In this document: positions 38,001-47,462 of the stretch, piece by piece
How the letters are laid out: the number at the start of each line of letters is the position of its first letter
Numbering within the stretch: position 1 is the stretch's first letter
Assembly (NCBI GenBank): GCA_017303555.1
Contig: JAFLCN010000018.1
Span: 1 to 64,000, forward strand
Length of the DNA: 64,000 nt
Origin: Planctomycetota bacterium
Lineage (GTDB): Bacteria; Planctomycetota; Phycisphaerae; Phycisphaerales; UBA1924
Direction: 5' to 3'
The notes under the pieces: generated by a model
What the model was told of the DNA's origin: nothing
The model's database searches: none
Seen by the model: only the letters and a program-made list of their open reading frames with translations
Made by a program: the position numbers and the translations under genes

Positions 38001-38131
38001 TCGGCGCCGATATCAAAGATTCGCGCCTCCTTGCCCGATGGGTTGCTCGAAGCAATTTCCGCACCGCTGGAAACGACCACGCGTTTGTCGGCAGCGGGGG
38101 TTGACCGATTCATCCACGAGAAAAGACCCAT
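35042..38131 (-). CDS. putA: bifunctional proline dehydrogenase / 1-pyrroline-5-carboxylate dehydrogenase
   Basis: PutA oxidises proline to glutamate by an FAD proline dehydrogenase and an NAD-linked aldehyde dehydrogenase. The 1029-residue protein starts MGLFSWMNRS at 38131. The first half has FVNFDMEHFGLKDF, ITVRLVKGAYWDAE and LGSHNVRS (PRODH barrel); the second has VISPWNFPLAILAGM, FTGSKAVG, CEMGGKNAIIID and GFQGQKCSACSR (catalytic Cys). It lacks the N-terminal DNA-binding domain, so it should be enzymatic only. It is in a minus-strand run after gcvP and the GT41 gene. Confidence 0.95.
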   Translation of the reverse strand: MGLFSWMNRSTPAADKRVVVSSGAEIASSNPSGKEARIFDIGADLLRRARGHKTGLLSAKFYSDALMEWSMKDPEFKVQMFRFVDTFPMLRSAESVHDHLTDYLSQPGVSVPPVIGAALKAGSLLKGAAAATIGKQIEGMAGKFIAGTDAASALPGLRKMWDHGIAFSVDLLGETCVSDMEADDYARKYLDLIQNLPAQVASWPANARLESDHLGPIPRVNVSVKISALSARTDPIDSEGAMADLFKRIVPILETARDRGVFVNFDMEHFGLKDFSLEFFQRCCEKVDFQAGLAMQAYLKSGPDDARRMVDWARRSRRLITVRLVKGAYWDAETIKSDLLGWPCPVWPQKWQTDACFERMTDIFLDAMPRTRADVSGGGIKLALGSHNVRSIAAALAGMESRGIPKEALELQMLHGMADQLKHASAELGLRIREYVPVGEMIPGMAYLVRRLLENTSNESWLKAGFMDNADAGALLRAPAPQGGGLGSVATVPPDALATAPERHKLSPAVPGVGDGRPFFTEPVRDFSDGKQHSAFASAVARATVPKVANDRTVPQALEMVGRATKAFDAWRDTDPKQRADVLIRAAAAMRKQRDGLAGVMIREAGKPWREADADVCEAIDFCEYYARTAISLFSRQRLGRFVGELDEQLYQPRGVAAVISPWNFPLAILAGMTSAALVTGNTVIMKPAEQTPGIASIFFDILQESLRGAGFTGTLANDVLHFCPAPGETVGAALVRDPRVALIAFTGSKAVGLDIIQAAGLTPDAQHHVKKVVCEMGGKNAIIIDTSADLDEAILGVRQSAFGFQGQKCSACSRVIVVDPEGPDGPAIRHFTWRLVEATKALAINDPVASGTDIGPVIDAESKKKIESYIEIGKTESRHELTLSVPPGLEAKTGRDFVGPTIFSHVAPAARIATEEIFGPVLAVMHAGSFAEALEIANASVYKLTGGVFTRKPRHIELAKRQFRVGNVYINRGCTGALVARHPFGGFGMSGVGSKAGGSDYLLQFVEPRAIAENTLRRGFAPELGEEM

Positions 38132-38232
38132 GGCACATCCTTTGGACTGAGCGGGCTGCGGGATCCGGAGCAGAAGAGAGAGCCGGAGCTCAACTGTAGA
38201 TGAGACCTTTCGGCGCGTCGAAACGTCCGCGT

Positions 38233-40011
38233 TTAGAGCGAAGGATCGGCCTTTTTGCGGGCACACCAGTCTCGCCAGGCCTGCCTGTAATGGGCTTCGA
38301 GCCGGCGCGTAAATCCGACGTGGTCGCACAGGACGCTGGAAGTGACCATCTCGCGGAGCTTGCCCCGAAGCTCGATCCGTTTCGCCTGATCCGCGGCAAG
38401 CGCGGCGCACTTCTTCAGATAGTCCGCTTCATCCGAGGCAATCAGCTCGGGCGTGCCGACATTGGAGAGCAAGCTGACACCCACGCGCGAAACGTGGCTG
38501 TTCCCCGCGATCGTCACCACCGGCACACCCATGTACATCGCCTCGACCGTGGTGGTCGTGCCGTTGTACGGCCACGGGTCGAGCGCGACATCGATCCTCG
38601 CGTACATCTGCATGTGCTCGCTCTTGCCCTTGGTCTCGCCCTCGAGATCGACGCGGGCACGCTCCACTCCGCGCGCGCCGAGGTAGGCAAAGACACGCTC
38701 ACGCGTCGCGGGCATGGCGAGCGCCATCGACTTGAGGAAGAGCCTCGAGCCCGGCACGGCGACCACAAGCTTCGCCCACAGATCGAGCACGTGGTTGCTG
38801 ATCTTGGTGTGCGTATTGAACGATCCGAAAGTCACGTACCCGTTCTTCACGCTCGGCGGGGGCGCGACGTCGCCCGCGTGCGGGGGGGGCGTGTAGCAGA
38901 GGAAGCTCCCCTCCATGCGCACCAATTTCTCCGTGGCCAGGTGGTCCGAGCCGGGCGGGTCGGTGAATGCATCGACGATGCGGAAGTCCATCGTCGGCAG
39001 ACCCGTGGTGTTCGGGTAGCCCATGTAGGTGTACTGGATCGGCGCGGGCTTGAGCACGAAGGGAACGATGCGTCCCATGCCCGTGTGCCCGCTGAGATCG
39101 ACGAGAATGTCGATCCGGTCGTTCCGGATGAAATCGACCATCTTCTTGTCGTCGATGCGGTGAGTGTCGATGTACCTCGCCGCGTGCGTTCGCAGGCGCG
39201 CCGTCAGCTCGTCCTCGCTGATCATGTTGTGATAGAGCGTGACATCGAACTTCGACTTGTCGTGGTTCGCGATGATCGGTTCGATGAAGTGCCCGGCGGA
39301 GCGGTTGCGGAAATCCTGGCTGCAGTAGCCGATCCGCAGCGGCCGCTCCGGGTCCGGCACGTTGGCGTGGGGGCGGTTGTCCGCCGGTGCCATTTCGCTG
39401 ACGAGCTGGCCCATCCGAACGTGGTGCTGGAAGACGACCTTCGGGTCCACGCCGTGCAGCCGCGTGAGGGGGAGCAGCAGCGCCGAGAGCACCGCCGCGT
39501 CGCTCGGCGCGCGCTCGAGCGCGAGCAGCAGCACCCGCACCATCTCGTTCAAGTCGCCCGAGAGATCACAAAAGCCCGAATACAACGCGATCGCTTTCAG
39601 GTCGCCCGGGCGGGAGTTGTAGAGCTGGCGGGCCGTTCCCATTGCCTCTTCGAACTTGCCGTCCTGGTACATCGCGATGCACCCGGCCCGCAGAGGCTCG
39701 ATGTCGGTCGGATCGATCTCGAACGCTTTCCAGAAGAACTTTGCCGCGGCACCGAACCGCTCGCGCTGCATCTCCACGTCGCCCGCGAGCATCATGTACT
39801 TGCGGTCGATCGGCGCGAGCTTCGCCGCACGCTCGACAAGGAACGCCGCCTGGTCGAACTGCTTGGTCTTGCACAAGAGATCGACCGTCTTGTCGAGAAA
39901 GACGTAATTCGCCGGGCTTTTGTCGAGTGCGCGCCGCAGGATAGCCAGCGCCTGCGGGTATCTTCCCGCCGCCACGTGCGGAGCTGCCTGCATCAGGATC
40001 GGATCGTACAT
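38233..40011 (-). CDS. TPR/O-GlcNAc-transferase-like glycosyltransferase (GT41)
   Basis: The 592-residue protein has about five TPR-like repeats in the first 190 residues, then a SPINDLY/OGT catalytic region (GYCSQDFRNRSAGHFIEPII, ILVDLSGHTGMGRIVPFVLK, PIQYTYMGYPNTTGLPTMDF, VTFGSFNTHTKISNHVLDLW, DPWPYNGTTTTVEAMYMGVP). Bacterial GT41 enzymes add sugars to proteins. The target cannot be told from sequence. It lies 101 bases before putA and 45 bases after gcvP, probably transcribed together. Confidence 0.92.
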   Translation of the reverse strand: MYDPILMQAAPHVAAGRYPQALAILRRALDKSPANYVFLDKTVDLLCKTKQFDQAAFLVERAAKLAPIDRKYMMLAGDVEMQRERFGAAAKFFWKAFEIDPTDIEPLRAGCIAMYQDGKFEEAMGTARQLYNSRPGDLKAIALYSGFCDLSGDLNEMVRVLLLALERAPSDAAVLSALLLPLTRLHGVDPKVVFQHHVRMGQLVSEMAPADNRPHANVPDPERPLRIGYCSQDFRNRSAGHFIEPIIANHDKSKFDVTLYHNMISEDELTARLRTHAARYIDTHRIDDKKMVDFIRNDRIDILVDLSGHTGMGRIVPFVLKPAPIQYTYMGYPNTTGLPTMDFRIVDAFTDPPGSDHLATEKLVRMEGSFLCYTPPPHAGDVAPPPSVKNGYVTFGSFNTHTKISNHVLDLWAKLVVAVPGSRLFLKSMALAMPATRERVFAYLGARGVERARVDLEGETKGKSEHMQMYARIDVALDPWPYNGTTTTVEAMYMGVPVVTIAGNSHVSRVGVSLLSNVGTPELIASDEADYLKKCAALAADQAKRIELRGKLREMVTSSVLCDHVGFTRRLEAHYRQAWRDWCARKKADPSL

Positions 40012-40056
40012 CGGCTGGATCGTACCTCGCTGAGATCGTGCCCCGGGGTCGCCCGA

Positions 40057-42996
40057 TTAGTTGCTGTACTCGCTCATCGGCGGGCACGTACACACGAGAT
40101 TGCGATCGCCGTACGGATTGTCGACTCGCCCGACGAATGGCCAGAACTTGTTGTCCCGCACGTACGGGAGCGGGAATGCCGCGGATTCGCGTGAGTACGG
40201 GTGTTTCCACTCGCTCGCGCTGATCATCCCCATCGTGTGCGGCGCGTTCTTCAGCGGGTTGTCGACCTTGTCCGACTTACCCGATTCGATCGCCCGAATC
40301 TCTTCGCGGATCCCGATCATCGCGTCGCAGAAGCGATCCAGCTCCGACTTGGGCTCGCTCTCGGTCGGCTCGATCATCAGCGTGCCCGGCACCGGCCACG
40401 ACATGGTGGGGCCGTGGAAGCCGTAGTCCTGAAGACGCTTGGCGATATCTTCGACCTTGATGCCCGCGCTCTTTTCGAACGGGCGGCAATCCAGGATGAA
40501 CTCGTGCGCACACCGCCCGCCCGGACCCTTGAAGAGCACGTTGTAATGCCCTTCCAGCCGCTTGGCCATGTAGTTGGCGTTCAGGATCGCCACTTCCGTT
40601 GCGCGGGTCAGCCCGGCGCCGCCCATCAGCGCGATGTAGACGTACGAAATGGGGAGGATCGATGCGCTGCCATACGGAGCCGCGGCAACCGCACTAACCG
40701 ACTTGTCCGTCGCGACGCCCGGCTTGACGACGGGGTGCGAAGGAAGGAACGGCGCAAGGTGCTTTGCCACGCCGATCGGCCCCATGCCCGGCCCGCCGCC
40801 ACCGTGCGGGATGCAGAAAGTCTTGTGCAGGTTCAGATGGCAGACGTCCGCACCGATGAAGCCGGGGCTGGTGAGGCCGACCTGCGCGTTCATGTTCGCG
40901 CCGTCCATGTACACCTGTGCGCCCGCTTTGTGCACCATGTCGATGACTTCGCGGATGCCGGGCTCGAACTTGCCGTACGTGGACGGGTACGTGACCATCA
41001 GTGCGCCCAGCTTGTCCTTGTGTTCGGCGATCTTCGCGGCAAGGTCATCATGGTCGATATCGCCGTTCTCCTTGTTCGCAACGGCAACGACTTCGAACCC
41101 CGCGCACACGGCGCTGGCCGGATTGGTGCCGTGCGCGCTGTCGGGAATCAGACAGATATTGCGATGCCCCTGCCCGATTGAACGCAGATACTGACGGATC
41201 ACGATCAATCCCGCGTACTCGCCCGCGGCACCCGAGTTCGGCTGGAGCGAAACCGCCGCGAAACCGGTGATCTCCGCAAGCCACGTTTCAAGCTCGCGGA
41301 ACATCTTCTGATAGCCCTTGGTCTGATCCGAGGGGGCAAACGGGTGAATCCGGCCAAACTCCGGCCACGTCACCGGAATCATCTCGCTCGTCGCGTTCAA
41401 CTTCATCGTGCACGAGCCGAGCGAGATCATCGAGTGCGCGAGGCTCAAATCGCGGCCCTGCAGCTTGAAGATGTAGCGGAGCATCTCATGCTCGCTGTGA
41501 TGGCTGTTGAACACCGGGTGCGTGAGATAGCCGCTCTGGCGGGCAAACTTTCCGGGGATCTCCGTCTTGGTCAGCGCAAGCAGCGTGTCGATATCTTCGC
41601 TTCCGCCGCCGAAAGCAGCAAGCACATCGTGCACCATCGCACGATCGGTCGTTTCGTCGAGGCTGATGCCGATAGAACCCGCGCCCAAATCGCGAAGATT
41701 GACCTTCTTGGCGCGGGCCGCGGCGATGATGTCCCCGGCGTTTTTCCCCGCCGGTCTGACGCGAAGCGTATCGAACACGAGGTCCGAGTCGTCAATCGCA
41801 TGTCCGAGCTTCTTCAGTCCGGTTCGCAAGGCCAGCGTGTAGGAGTACACACGCAGCGCAATCCGCCGCAACCCCTCCGGCCCGTGATACACCGCATACA
41901 TCCCCGCCATGATCGCAAGCAGCGCCTGCGCCGTGCAGATATTGCTTGTCGCCTTCTCGCGCTTGATGTGCTGCTCACGCGTCTGGATCGCCATGCGCAG
42001 CGCCGGCTGACCCTGTGAATCACGCGAAACGCCGATGATGCGTCCCGGCATCTTGCGGATGTGTTCTTCCTTCGTCGCGATGAACGCCGCGTGCGGCCCA
42101 CCAAATCCCATCGGCACGCCAAACCGCTGCGCACTCCCGATCGCAATCTCCGCGCCCCATTCGCCCGGCGGACGAAGCAGCGTCAACGCGAGCAGATCCG
42201 TCGCCGCGATCACTGTGACGTTCTTCGCGCGGGCATCCGCCGCCAACTTCTCGTAACACTCGACCCGCCCATCGGTGGTGGGGTACTGCACGATTACACC
42301 GAAATCATCCTCGCTGAACGAAACGTTCTTCGGATCGACAACGCGAACCTTGATTCCCAGTCCATCCGCACGCGTCTCGATCACCGCCAGCGTCTGCGGG
42401 TGAACATCCTGCGCGACGATGAACGACTTGCGCGTCCCCTCATGCCCGCCCGCGATGCCAAATGCCATCGCCATCGCTTCTGCCGCGGCAGTCGCCTCGT
42501 CCAGCAGCGATGCGCCAGCCAAGGGCAAGCCCGTCAAATCGCTCACCATTGTCTGGAAGTTCAGCAGAGCCTCAAGCCGCCCCTGCGCGATCTCCGCCTG
42601 ATAGGGCGTGTACTGCGTGTACCAACCCGGATTCTCCAGGATGTTCCGCAGGATCACGCCCGGCGTGATGCAGTCGTAATAGCCCATGCCGATGCACGAG
42701 CGGAACACCTGGTTCTGCGTCGCCATCGCGCGGAAGTTCGCCAGCATCTCCGCCTCACCCAGCGGATGATCCGCTTCGCCCGTCAGCGTCAGCGGCTTCT
42801 TCAGTCGAATGTCCGCCGGAACCGTCGCATCCATCAACTGATCGAGCGACTGGTACCCGATCGATTCCAGCATCTCACTGATATCGGCCTCGCTCGGCGC
42901 GATGTGGCGATGGGCAAACGTGTCAGAAGCATTCAGAACCGTCCCCGCCTTCGAAGCGGTCGCCGCGGGGGTGGGGGGCTTGGCAAAGGTCGTCAT
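40057..42996 (-). CDS. gcvP: glycine dehydrogenase (decarboxylating), glycine cleavage P protein
   Basis: The single-chain P protein of the glycine cleavage system decarboxylates glycine with PLP and passes the aminomethyl group to the H protein. The 979-residue product has the N-terminal [19 protein letters not shown], the PLP-lysine motif [20 protein letters not shown] and the C-terminal [20 protein letters not shown]. GcvT and GcvH are not in the window. The start ([16 protein letters not shown]) carries an Ala/Pro-rich extension. Confidence 0.96.
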   Translation of the reverse strand: MTTFAKPPTPAATASKAGTVLNASDTFAHRHIAPSEADISEMLESIGYQSLDQLMDATVPADIRLKKPLTLTGEADHPLGEAEMLANFRAMATQNQVFRSCIGMGYYDCITPGVILRNILENPGWYTQYTPYQAEIAQGRLEALLNFQTMVSDLTGLPLAGASLLDEATAAAEAMAMAFGIAGGHEGTRKSFIVAQDVHPQTLAVIETRADGLGIKVRVVDPKNVSFSEDDFGVIVQYPTTDGRVECYEKLAADARAKNVTVIAATDLLALTLLRPPGEWGAEIAIGSAQRFGVPMGFGGPHAAFIATKEEHIRKMPGRIIGVSRDSQGQPALRMAIQTREQHIKREKATSNICTAQALLAIMAGMYAVYHGPEGLRRIALRVYSYTLALRTGLKKLGHAIDDSDLVFDTLRVRPAGKNAGDIIAAARAKKVNLRDLGAGSIGISLDETTDRAMVHDVLAAFGGGSEDIDTLLALTKTEIPGKFARQSGYLTHPVFNSHHSEHEMLRYIFKLQGRDLSLAHSMISLGSCTMKLNATSEMIPVTWPEFGRIHPFAPSDQTKGYQKMFRELETWLAEITGFAAVSLQPNSGAAGEYAGLIVIRQYLRSIGQGHRNICLIPDSAHGTNPASAVCAGFEVVAVANKENGDIDHDDLAAKIAEHKDKLGALMVTYPSTYGKFEPGIREVIDMVHKAGAQVYMDGANMNAQVGLTSPGFIGADVCHLNLHKTFCIPHGGGGPGMGPIGVAKHLAPFLPSHPVVKPGVATDKSVSAVAAAPYGSASILPISYVYIALMGGAGLTRATEVAILNANYMAKRLEGHYNVLFKGPGGRCAHEFILDCRPFEKSAGIKVEDIAKRLQDYGFHGPTMSWPVPGTLMIEPTESEPKSELDRFCDAMIGIREEIRAIESGKSDKVDNPLKNAPHTMGMISASEWKHPYSRESAAFPLPYVRDNKFWPFVGRVDNPYGDRNLVCTCPPMSEYSN

Positions 42997-43143
42997 CGAG
43001 GAGGGCTCCGGAACCGCGAAAAATGGGTGTCGGCAGCGGCAAAGACGCGTTTTCCGCGACCATTGCCGATCCCCGCTCCAATACTAGGTTCCGCGTGCCC
43101 GTGTTCTTGTACGCTGGCACGCCCGTTCGTGGAGATTTCACGC

Positions 43144-45102
43144 ATGCAAAGCAGCCGTGTCCCGTTGGTTTTGTCGCTGTTCTTCGCGGTCGCCGCATGG
43201 GCTGGGGATCATCCCTCGACACCCGAAAACACGGCACCCGCCGCGAGCACGCTTCCCAGGCAGGTCACCGCCGCTGGTTCCGCCGATTCACTCGCGGCAG
43301 ACCAGCTTCTCCTCCGCGATCACCTCACGACACTCGCAAACCCGTTTTTCGAAGGCCGCTACCCCGGCTCCCGAGGCGGCAAGCTCGCCGCCGACTACAT
43401 CCAGTGGCACTTCGAGCACCTGGGCCTGCAGCCCGCGTTCAAGGACGCGGACGATCCGACGAAGCCCACATTCCGCCAGCCCTTCCCCGGCCCTTCACAC
43501 AACGAGATCGCGAAGCAGGGCTTTGAGTACACGGCCAACGGAAAGGGCATCACGCTCGCGCCCGGCAAGGACTTCAACGTACTCGGCCTTTCCGGGAATG
43601 GCACCGTAACCGCTCCGCTCGTCTTCGTGGGCTACGGAATCACCCTGGGTGAAGACGGCTACTCCAGCTTTCCCGATTCTGGTCCGAGCCTCGAGGGCAA
43701 GATCGCGGTCATCCTCCGCTTCGAACCCATGAACGAGGACGGTACCTCGAAGTGGTCAAAGGACGGGTGGTCCTTCTCCGCAGGGCTTGAACCCAAGATC
43801 GGTGCCGCGATCCGGCGCGGGGCAAAGGGTGTGATCTTCGTCAACGCGCCCGGAGCAAAGGACGACCGCATCGACAAGCTCGAAACCGTCAACAGCATCA
43901 CCTCGCGCGAGCCGTACGAAGCCCCGGTCATCATGGCGACGATCGATTCGGTGGATGCGCTGGTCCGTGCCGCCGATCCGGAGGGCCGATCGCTCCTGGA
44001 TTTCCGCAAGCTGGTGGATGAAAAGGGCGTGGTCGTCGACCTTCCAGACGCGTCGGTGACCATCGACACCGAGATCAACAAAGTCCGCCCGCTCACCGAC
44101 AACGTCGGCGCTGTTCTCCCCGGCGTCGGTGCGCTCGCCGATCGCTACATCGTCGTCGGCGCTCACTACGACCACCTCGGCCACGGGCAGGTCGGCGTGC
44201 GATTCCCCAGCGACCGAGGCCAGATTCACCCGGGCGCCGACGACAACGCCAGCGGCACCTCCGGAATGCTCCTCATCGCCAGGCGAATCGCCGATCAGGT
44301 CGCCAAGCTGCCGCCGGATGCGCCCCGCCGCAGCATTCTCTTTGTCGGCTTCTCGGCGGAGGAATCCGGCCTGAACGGCTCGCGCTACTACACCCAGCAT
44401 CCGATCGTTCCGATCGAGAATCACGACTTCATGCTCAACCTCGACATGATCGGCCGTCTCGGTGAGAAACCGCTCGAAGCCGGGGGCGTCGGCACAGCCG
44501 AAGGCTTCGCCGATTGGCTTGCTCCGTACTTCGAATCCAGCAGCCTGAAAATCGCCGCCAAGCAGAGCGGCATGGGCCCCTCCGACCACGCCTCGTTCTA
44601 CGCGGCCAAGGTCCCGGTTCTCTTCCTCTTTACCGGCATGCACCCCCAATACCACCGCCCGACGGATATCGCGGCGCTCATCAACTGGGAAGGTGCTGCG
44701 AAGGTCGCCGACATGGCTTACCGGATCGCGCTCGACGCCTCGCTCCGGCCGGAACCGTTCGTGTTCACCTCCCCTTCCAACGTCACAACGACCGAAGGCG
44801 ATCAACCCCCGCCCCCGGTTCGAGGCCGCATCCGCTTCGGCATCTCGCCCGGCGATTACTCCGGCGAGGAAAAGGGCATCCTGGTCGGCGAGGTGCTGCC
44901 GGAGACTCCTGCCTCAAAGGCCGGATTGAAGGCCAACGACCTGATCATCAAGTGGAACGACAATCGCGTGGCAAGCGTTGAGGAGTGGATGCCGTACTTC
45001 AACGCCGCGAAGCCGGGCGATGTCGTGAAGGTCACGCTGCTCCGCGAAGGCAAGGAAATGAACTTCGACGTCACGCTCGAAGCGCGGGGCGGCGCCCGCT
45101 AG
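43144..45102 (+). CDS. secreted M28 aminopeptidase with PDZ domain
   Basis: The 652-residue protein from the ATG at 43144 has a signal peptide (ending AWAG). The middle part has an inserted PA-like subdomain, then zinc ligands VVGAHYDHLG, GADDNASGTSGML and GFSAEESGLNGSRYY, plus LDMIGRLG and a His in MHPQYHRPTD. The last about 100 residues are a PDZ-like domain (GILVGEVLPETPASKAGLKA, DLIIKWND). It should cleave N-terminal residues in the periplasm or outside. A single-gene unit divergent from gcvP. Confidence 0.93.
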   Translation: MQSSRVPLVLSLFFAVAAWAGDHPSTPENTAPAASTLPRQVTAAGSADSLAADQLLLRDHLTTLANPFFEGRYPGSRGGKLAADYIQWHFEHLGLQPAFKDADDPTKPTFRQPFPGPSHNEIAKQGFEYTANGKGITLAPGKDFNVLGLSGNGTVTAPLVFVGYGITLGEDGYSSFPDSGPSLEGKIAVILRFEPMNEDGTSKWSKDGWSFSAGLEPKIGAAIRRGAKGVIFVNAPGAKDDRIDKLETVNSITSREPYEAPVIMATIDSVDALVRAADPEGRSLLDFRKLVDEKGVVVDLPDASVTIDTEINKVRPLTDNVGAVLPGVGALADRYIVVGAHYDHLGHGQVGVRFPSDRGQIHPGADDNASGTSGMLLIARRIADQVAKLPPDAPRRSILFVGFSAEESGLNGSRYYTQHPIVPIENHDFMLNLDMIGRLGEKPLEAGGVGTAEGFADWLAPYFESSSLKIAAKQSGMGPSDHASFYAAKVPVLFLFTGMHPQYHRPTDIAALINWEGAAKVADMAYRIALDASLRPEPFVFTSPSNVTTTEGDQPPPPVRGRIRFGISPGDYSGEEKGILVGEVLPETPASKAGLKANDLIIKWNDNRVASVEEWMPYFNAAKPGDVVKVTLLREGKEMNFDVTLEARGGAR

Positions 45103-45117
45103 GCTCGGTCGCCGGGC

Positions 45118-45723
45118 TCACTTCCCGTCGTTCTCGATGAACCAGCGCAACTTCCAATTGGAGCCTTCGAGCTTCATGTCGAAGCCGCACCACGGCATCG
45201 CGTCTCGGTCCACATAGTGCTGGCGCACCCGCATGATGTTCTCGCCGACCATCTCCATCCGCACCCCGGGGCTCAGTTCCGCGGCCGGAAGCAGCTTGAA
45301 CATCTTCTCCAGGTCTTCCCGCCTCCGCTTCATCTCGCGGAACGCCAGCTTGGGGTCGTAGCCCCGTTCGTAGAACTCGTTGCGCGTCATCTCGCTCAGC
45401 ACCTGCTCGGTGAACAGCTTCTCGTCGTCCTCGCGCATGCAGGTCGCGATGTGGAACATCAGGTCGCGGCCGTTTTTCGAGATCAGCGTCTTTGTTCCAT
45501 CCGGATTCTCGATGACCGGATTGGCCGTCGGCTGCGCCGTCAGGGGCGAATTCGAGACCCGCATCGACGGGTCGTAGACGGTCGGCATTCCCGTCTGCGC
45601 GCCGGGCAGCGAAGCCAGCGGCGGGTTGTATCGAACGACCTTCGTTTCACAGGCGCCCAGCAGAAGTCCGAAAGCCGCGGCCTCCACAAGGATGCACGGA
45701 AATCGGCGCAAAGTCCGGATCAC
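45118..45723 (-). CDS. small lipoprotein, unknown
   Basis: The 201-residue product begins at GTG at 45723, overlapping the nadB stop as GTGA. It has a signal peptide with lipobox GLLLGAC, a Pro/Asn-rich lead and a helical C-terminal domain (YDPKLAFREMKRRREDLEKM, MPWCGFDMKLEGSNWKLRWF). I do not recognise a family. The longer frame starting at 45858 has no support and would run within nadB. Confidence 0.65.
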   Translation of the reverse strand: MIRTLRRFPCILVEAAAFGLLLGACETKVVRYNPPLASLPGAQTGMPTVYDPSMRVSNSPLTAQPTANPVIENPDGTKTLISKNGRDLMFHIATCMREDDEKLFTEQVLSEMTRNEFYERGYDPKLAFREMKRRREDLEKMFKLLPAAELSPGVRMEMVGENIMRVRQHYVDRDAMPWCGFDMKLEGSNWKLRWFIENDGK

Positions 45724-47453
45724 ACCAAAACTCCGCCCGCACTGCTCGGTTTCGCCCCCGCCAGCGGGCTTGTCCGGACTTCGGGCTGCCCTCTGCGACG
45801 CAGATCGTGCGCTTCGAACGCAGCCTCGGATCTCGGAAAATCGGTGCGCGTGTGGCACCCGCGCGATTCCTCACGCCACTGTGCCGAATGCGCCACCAAC
45901 GAGCCGACCAGCAGCATGTTCTGCACTTCCCAGCCCGCCGTGTCGTCGAAGATCTTGTCGAGCGTGTAGCGCGCCCAGAAGTCGAGCATGTCGCAGACAT
46001 CGTGCAGCTTGCCCCCCGAACGCTCGATGCCCACGTTCTTCCACATCGCGCTTCGCAGGCTCGATCGCACGTCCGCCAGATCCAACTCTCCGTGATCGCT
46101 CGGCCGGATGTCGCTGACCACCGAGATCGGTGCGGGCCGCGCGCTCCAACCGGCCGGCCGGCCCGGCACATTGCCGGTCGCCTTCATCTCCGCGCACACT
46201 CTTCCCGCAATCTCGCCCATCACCAGCCCTTCCAGCAGCGAATTGCTCGCCAGCCGGTTTGCCCCGTGCAATCCCATCGACGCAACCTCGCCCGCCGCGT
46301 ACAACCCCGGTACGTCGGTGCGGCAGGAAAGATCCGTCCGCACGCCGCCCACCATGTAATGGGCCGCCGGATGCACCGGAATCAGGTCTTCCGTCGGATC
46401 AAGATCAAACTTCTTGAGTAGCGCCGTCATCCCCGGGAAGCGCTCCGCAAACCCGCGAACGTGCCGGCAATCCAGCCAAACATGGCTCCCGCCCGCGCCC
46501 GAAGCCTGCTTGGCAATCTGCCTCACAATCGCGCGGCTCACCACATCGCGCGGCGCCAGTTCCGCCAGCGGATGTACATCCACCATGAACCGGTGCTCGC
46601 TGCTGTCGAGCAGATGCGCGCCTTCGCCCCGCACCGCTTCGGTGATCAACCAGCGCGCCGCACCCGGCAAATACAAAGTGGTGGGATGAAACTGCACAAA
46701 GGCCATGTCCGCCACGGTCGCGCCCGCGCGATACGCCATCGCGATCCCGTCCGCGGTTGCCAGTGGCGGATTCGTTGTTTCGCGGAAGAGTACACCCGCG
46801 CCGCCGCTGGCCAGAATCGTCGCCTTCGCCCAGATCATCTGAAGCCCGTACTTCGGATGATGCGTGATCGCGCCCATCACCGGCGCGCCCGGTTCATCGC
46901 CCGGCGTGATCAGGTCGAGGACGAAGCAATTCTCGAACACCCGCACGCCAGCTGTCGTCCGAATCTTCTCCGTCAGGCAACGCTGCAACTCGCGTCCCGT
47001 CGCGTCCCCATCCGTGTGCACAATCCGGCTCGCGCTGTGCCCGCCCTCGCGTCCGACGGCCAATTCGCCCTCGGAGTTCGTATCAAGCCGCATCCCCCAG
47101 CCCATCAACTCGCGCAATCGCGCCGGACCGCTCTCGACGATTTCTCGAACAGCGCCTTCTTCGCACAATCCCGCCCCCGCAACGAGCGTGTCCTGCACGT
47201 GCGATTCGACCGTGTCACCTTTGGTCAAAACCGCCGCGATCCCGCCCTGCGCCCAAGCCGTATTCGTGCTCTTGAGATCCCCCTTGCTCAGCACGATCAC
47301 ATCACCGTGCTCGGCCGCGGCAACCGCCGCCCGCAATCCAGCCACCCCCGCACCAATCACCAGCGTGTCGGTGAAAATCTGCGGTAGCAGCGTCGAGCGA
47401 AACGGAATCAGGTAGCGACGTTGATCAAAGAGGCGGTCCATAGGAAATTTCAC
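45720..47453 (-). CDS. nadB: L-aspartate oxidase
   Basis: NadB oxidises aspartate to iminoaspartate for NAD synthesis with FAD. The 577-residue protein has the FAD loop VIGAGVAGLRAAVAAAEHGD, NTAWAQGGIAAVL, HPAAHYMVGGVRTDL and YAAGEVASMGLHGANRLASNS. The GTG at 47453 has a strong SD (AAGGCGG); an ATG four codons on at 47441 is the alternative. nadA/nadC are absent nearby. It lies 10 bases after the DinB-like gene. Confidence 0.94.
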   Translation of the reverse strand: MKFPMDRLFDQRRYLIPFRSTLLPQIFTDTLVIGAGVAGLRAAVAAAEHGDVIVLSKGDLKSTNTAWAQGGIAAVLTKGDTVESHVQDTLVAGAGLCEEGAVREIVESGPARLRELMGWGMRLDTNSEGELAVGREGGHSASRIVHTDGDATGRELQRCLTEKIRTTAGVRVFENCFVLDLITPGDEPGAPVMGAITHHPKYGLQMIWAKATILASGGAGVLFRETTNPPLATADGIAMAYRAGATVADMAFVQFHPTTLYLPGAARWLITEAVRGEGAHLLDSSEHRFMVDVHPLAELAPRDVVSRAIVRQIAKQASGAGGSHVWLDCRHVRGFAERFPGMTALLKKFDLDPTEDLIPVHPAAHYMVGGVRTDLSCRTDVPGLYAAGEVASMGLHGANRLASNSLLEGLVMGEIAGRVCAEMKATGNVPGRPAGWSARPAPISVVSDIRPSDHGELDLADVRSSLRSAMWKNVGIERSGGKLHDVCDMLDFWARYTLDKIFDDTAGWEVQNMLLVGSLVAHSAQWREESRGCHTRTDFPRSEAAFEAHDLRRRGQPEVRTSPLAGAKPSSAGGVLV

Positions 47454-47462
47454 GCCGCCTTG

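Noticed and set aside
38200..40194. Long plus-strand frame opposite the GT41 gene
   Set aside because: Antisense artefact; the minus-strand gene has clear motifs.
42061..43143. Long upstream extension of the M28 gene
   Set aside because: It is antisense to gcvP; the signal peptide starts at 43144.
42997..43143. Glycine riboswitch upstream of gcvP
   Set aside because: Only 147 bases lie between the divergent genes and no tandem aptamer pattern was seen; a covariance-model search would settle it.
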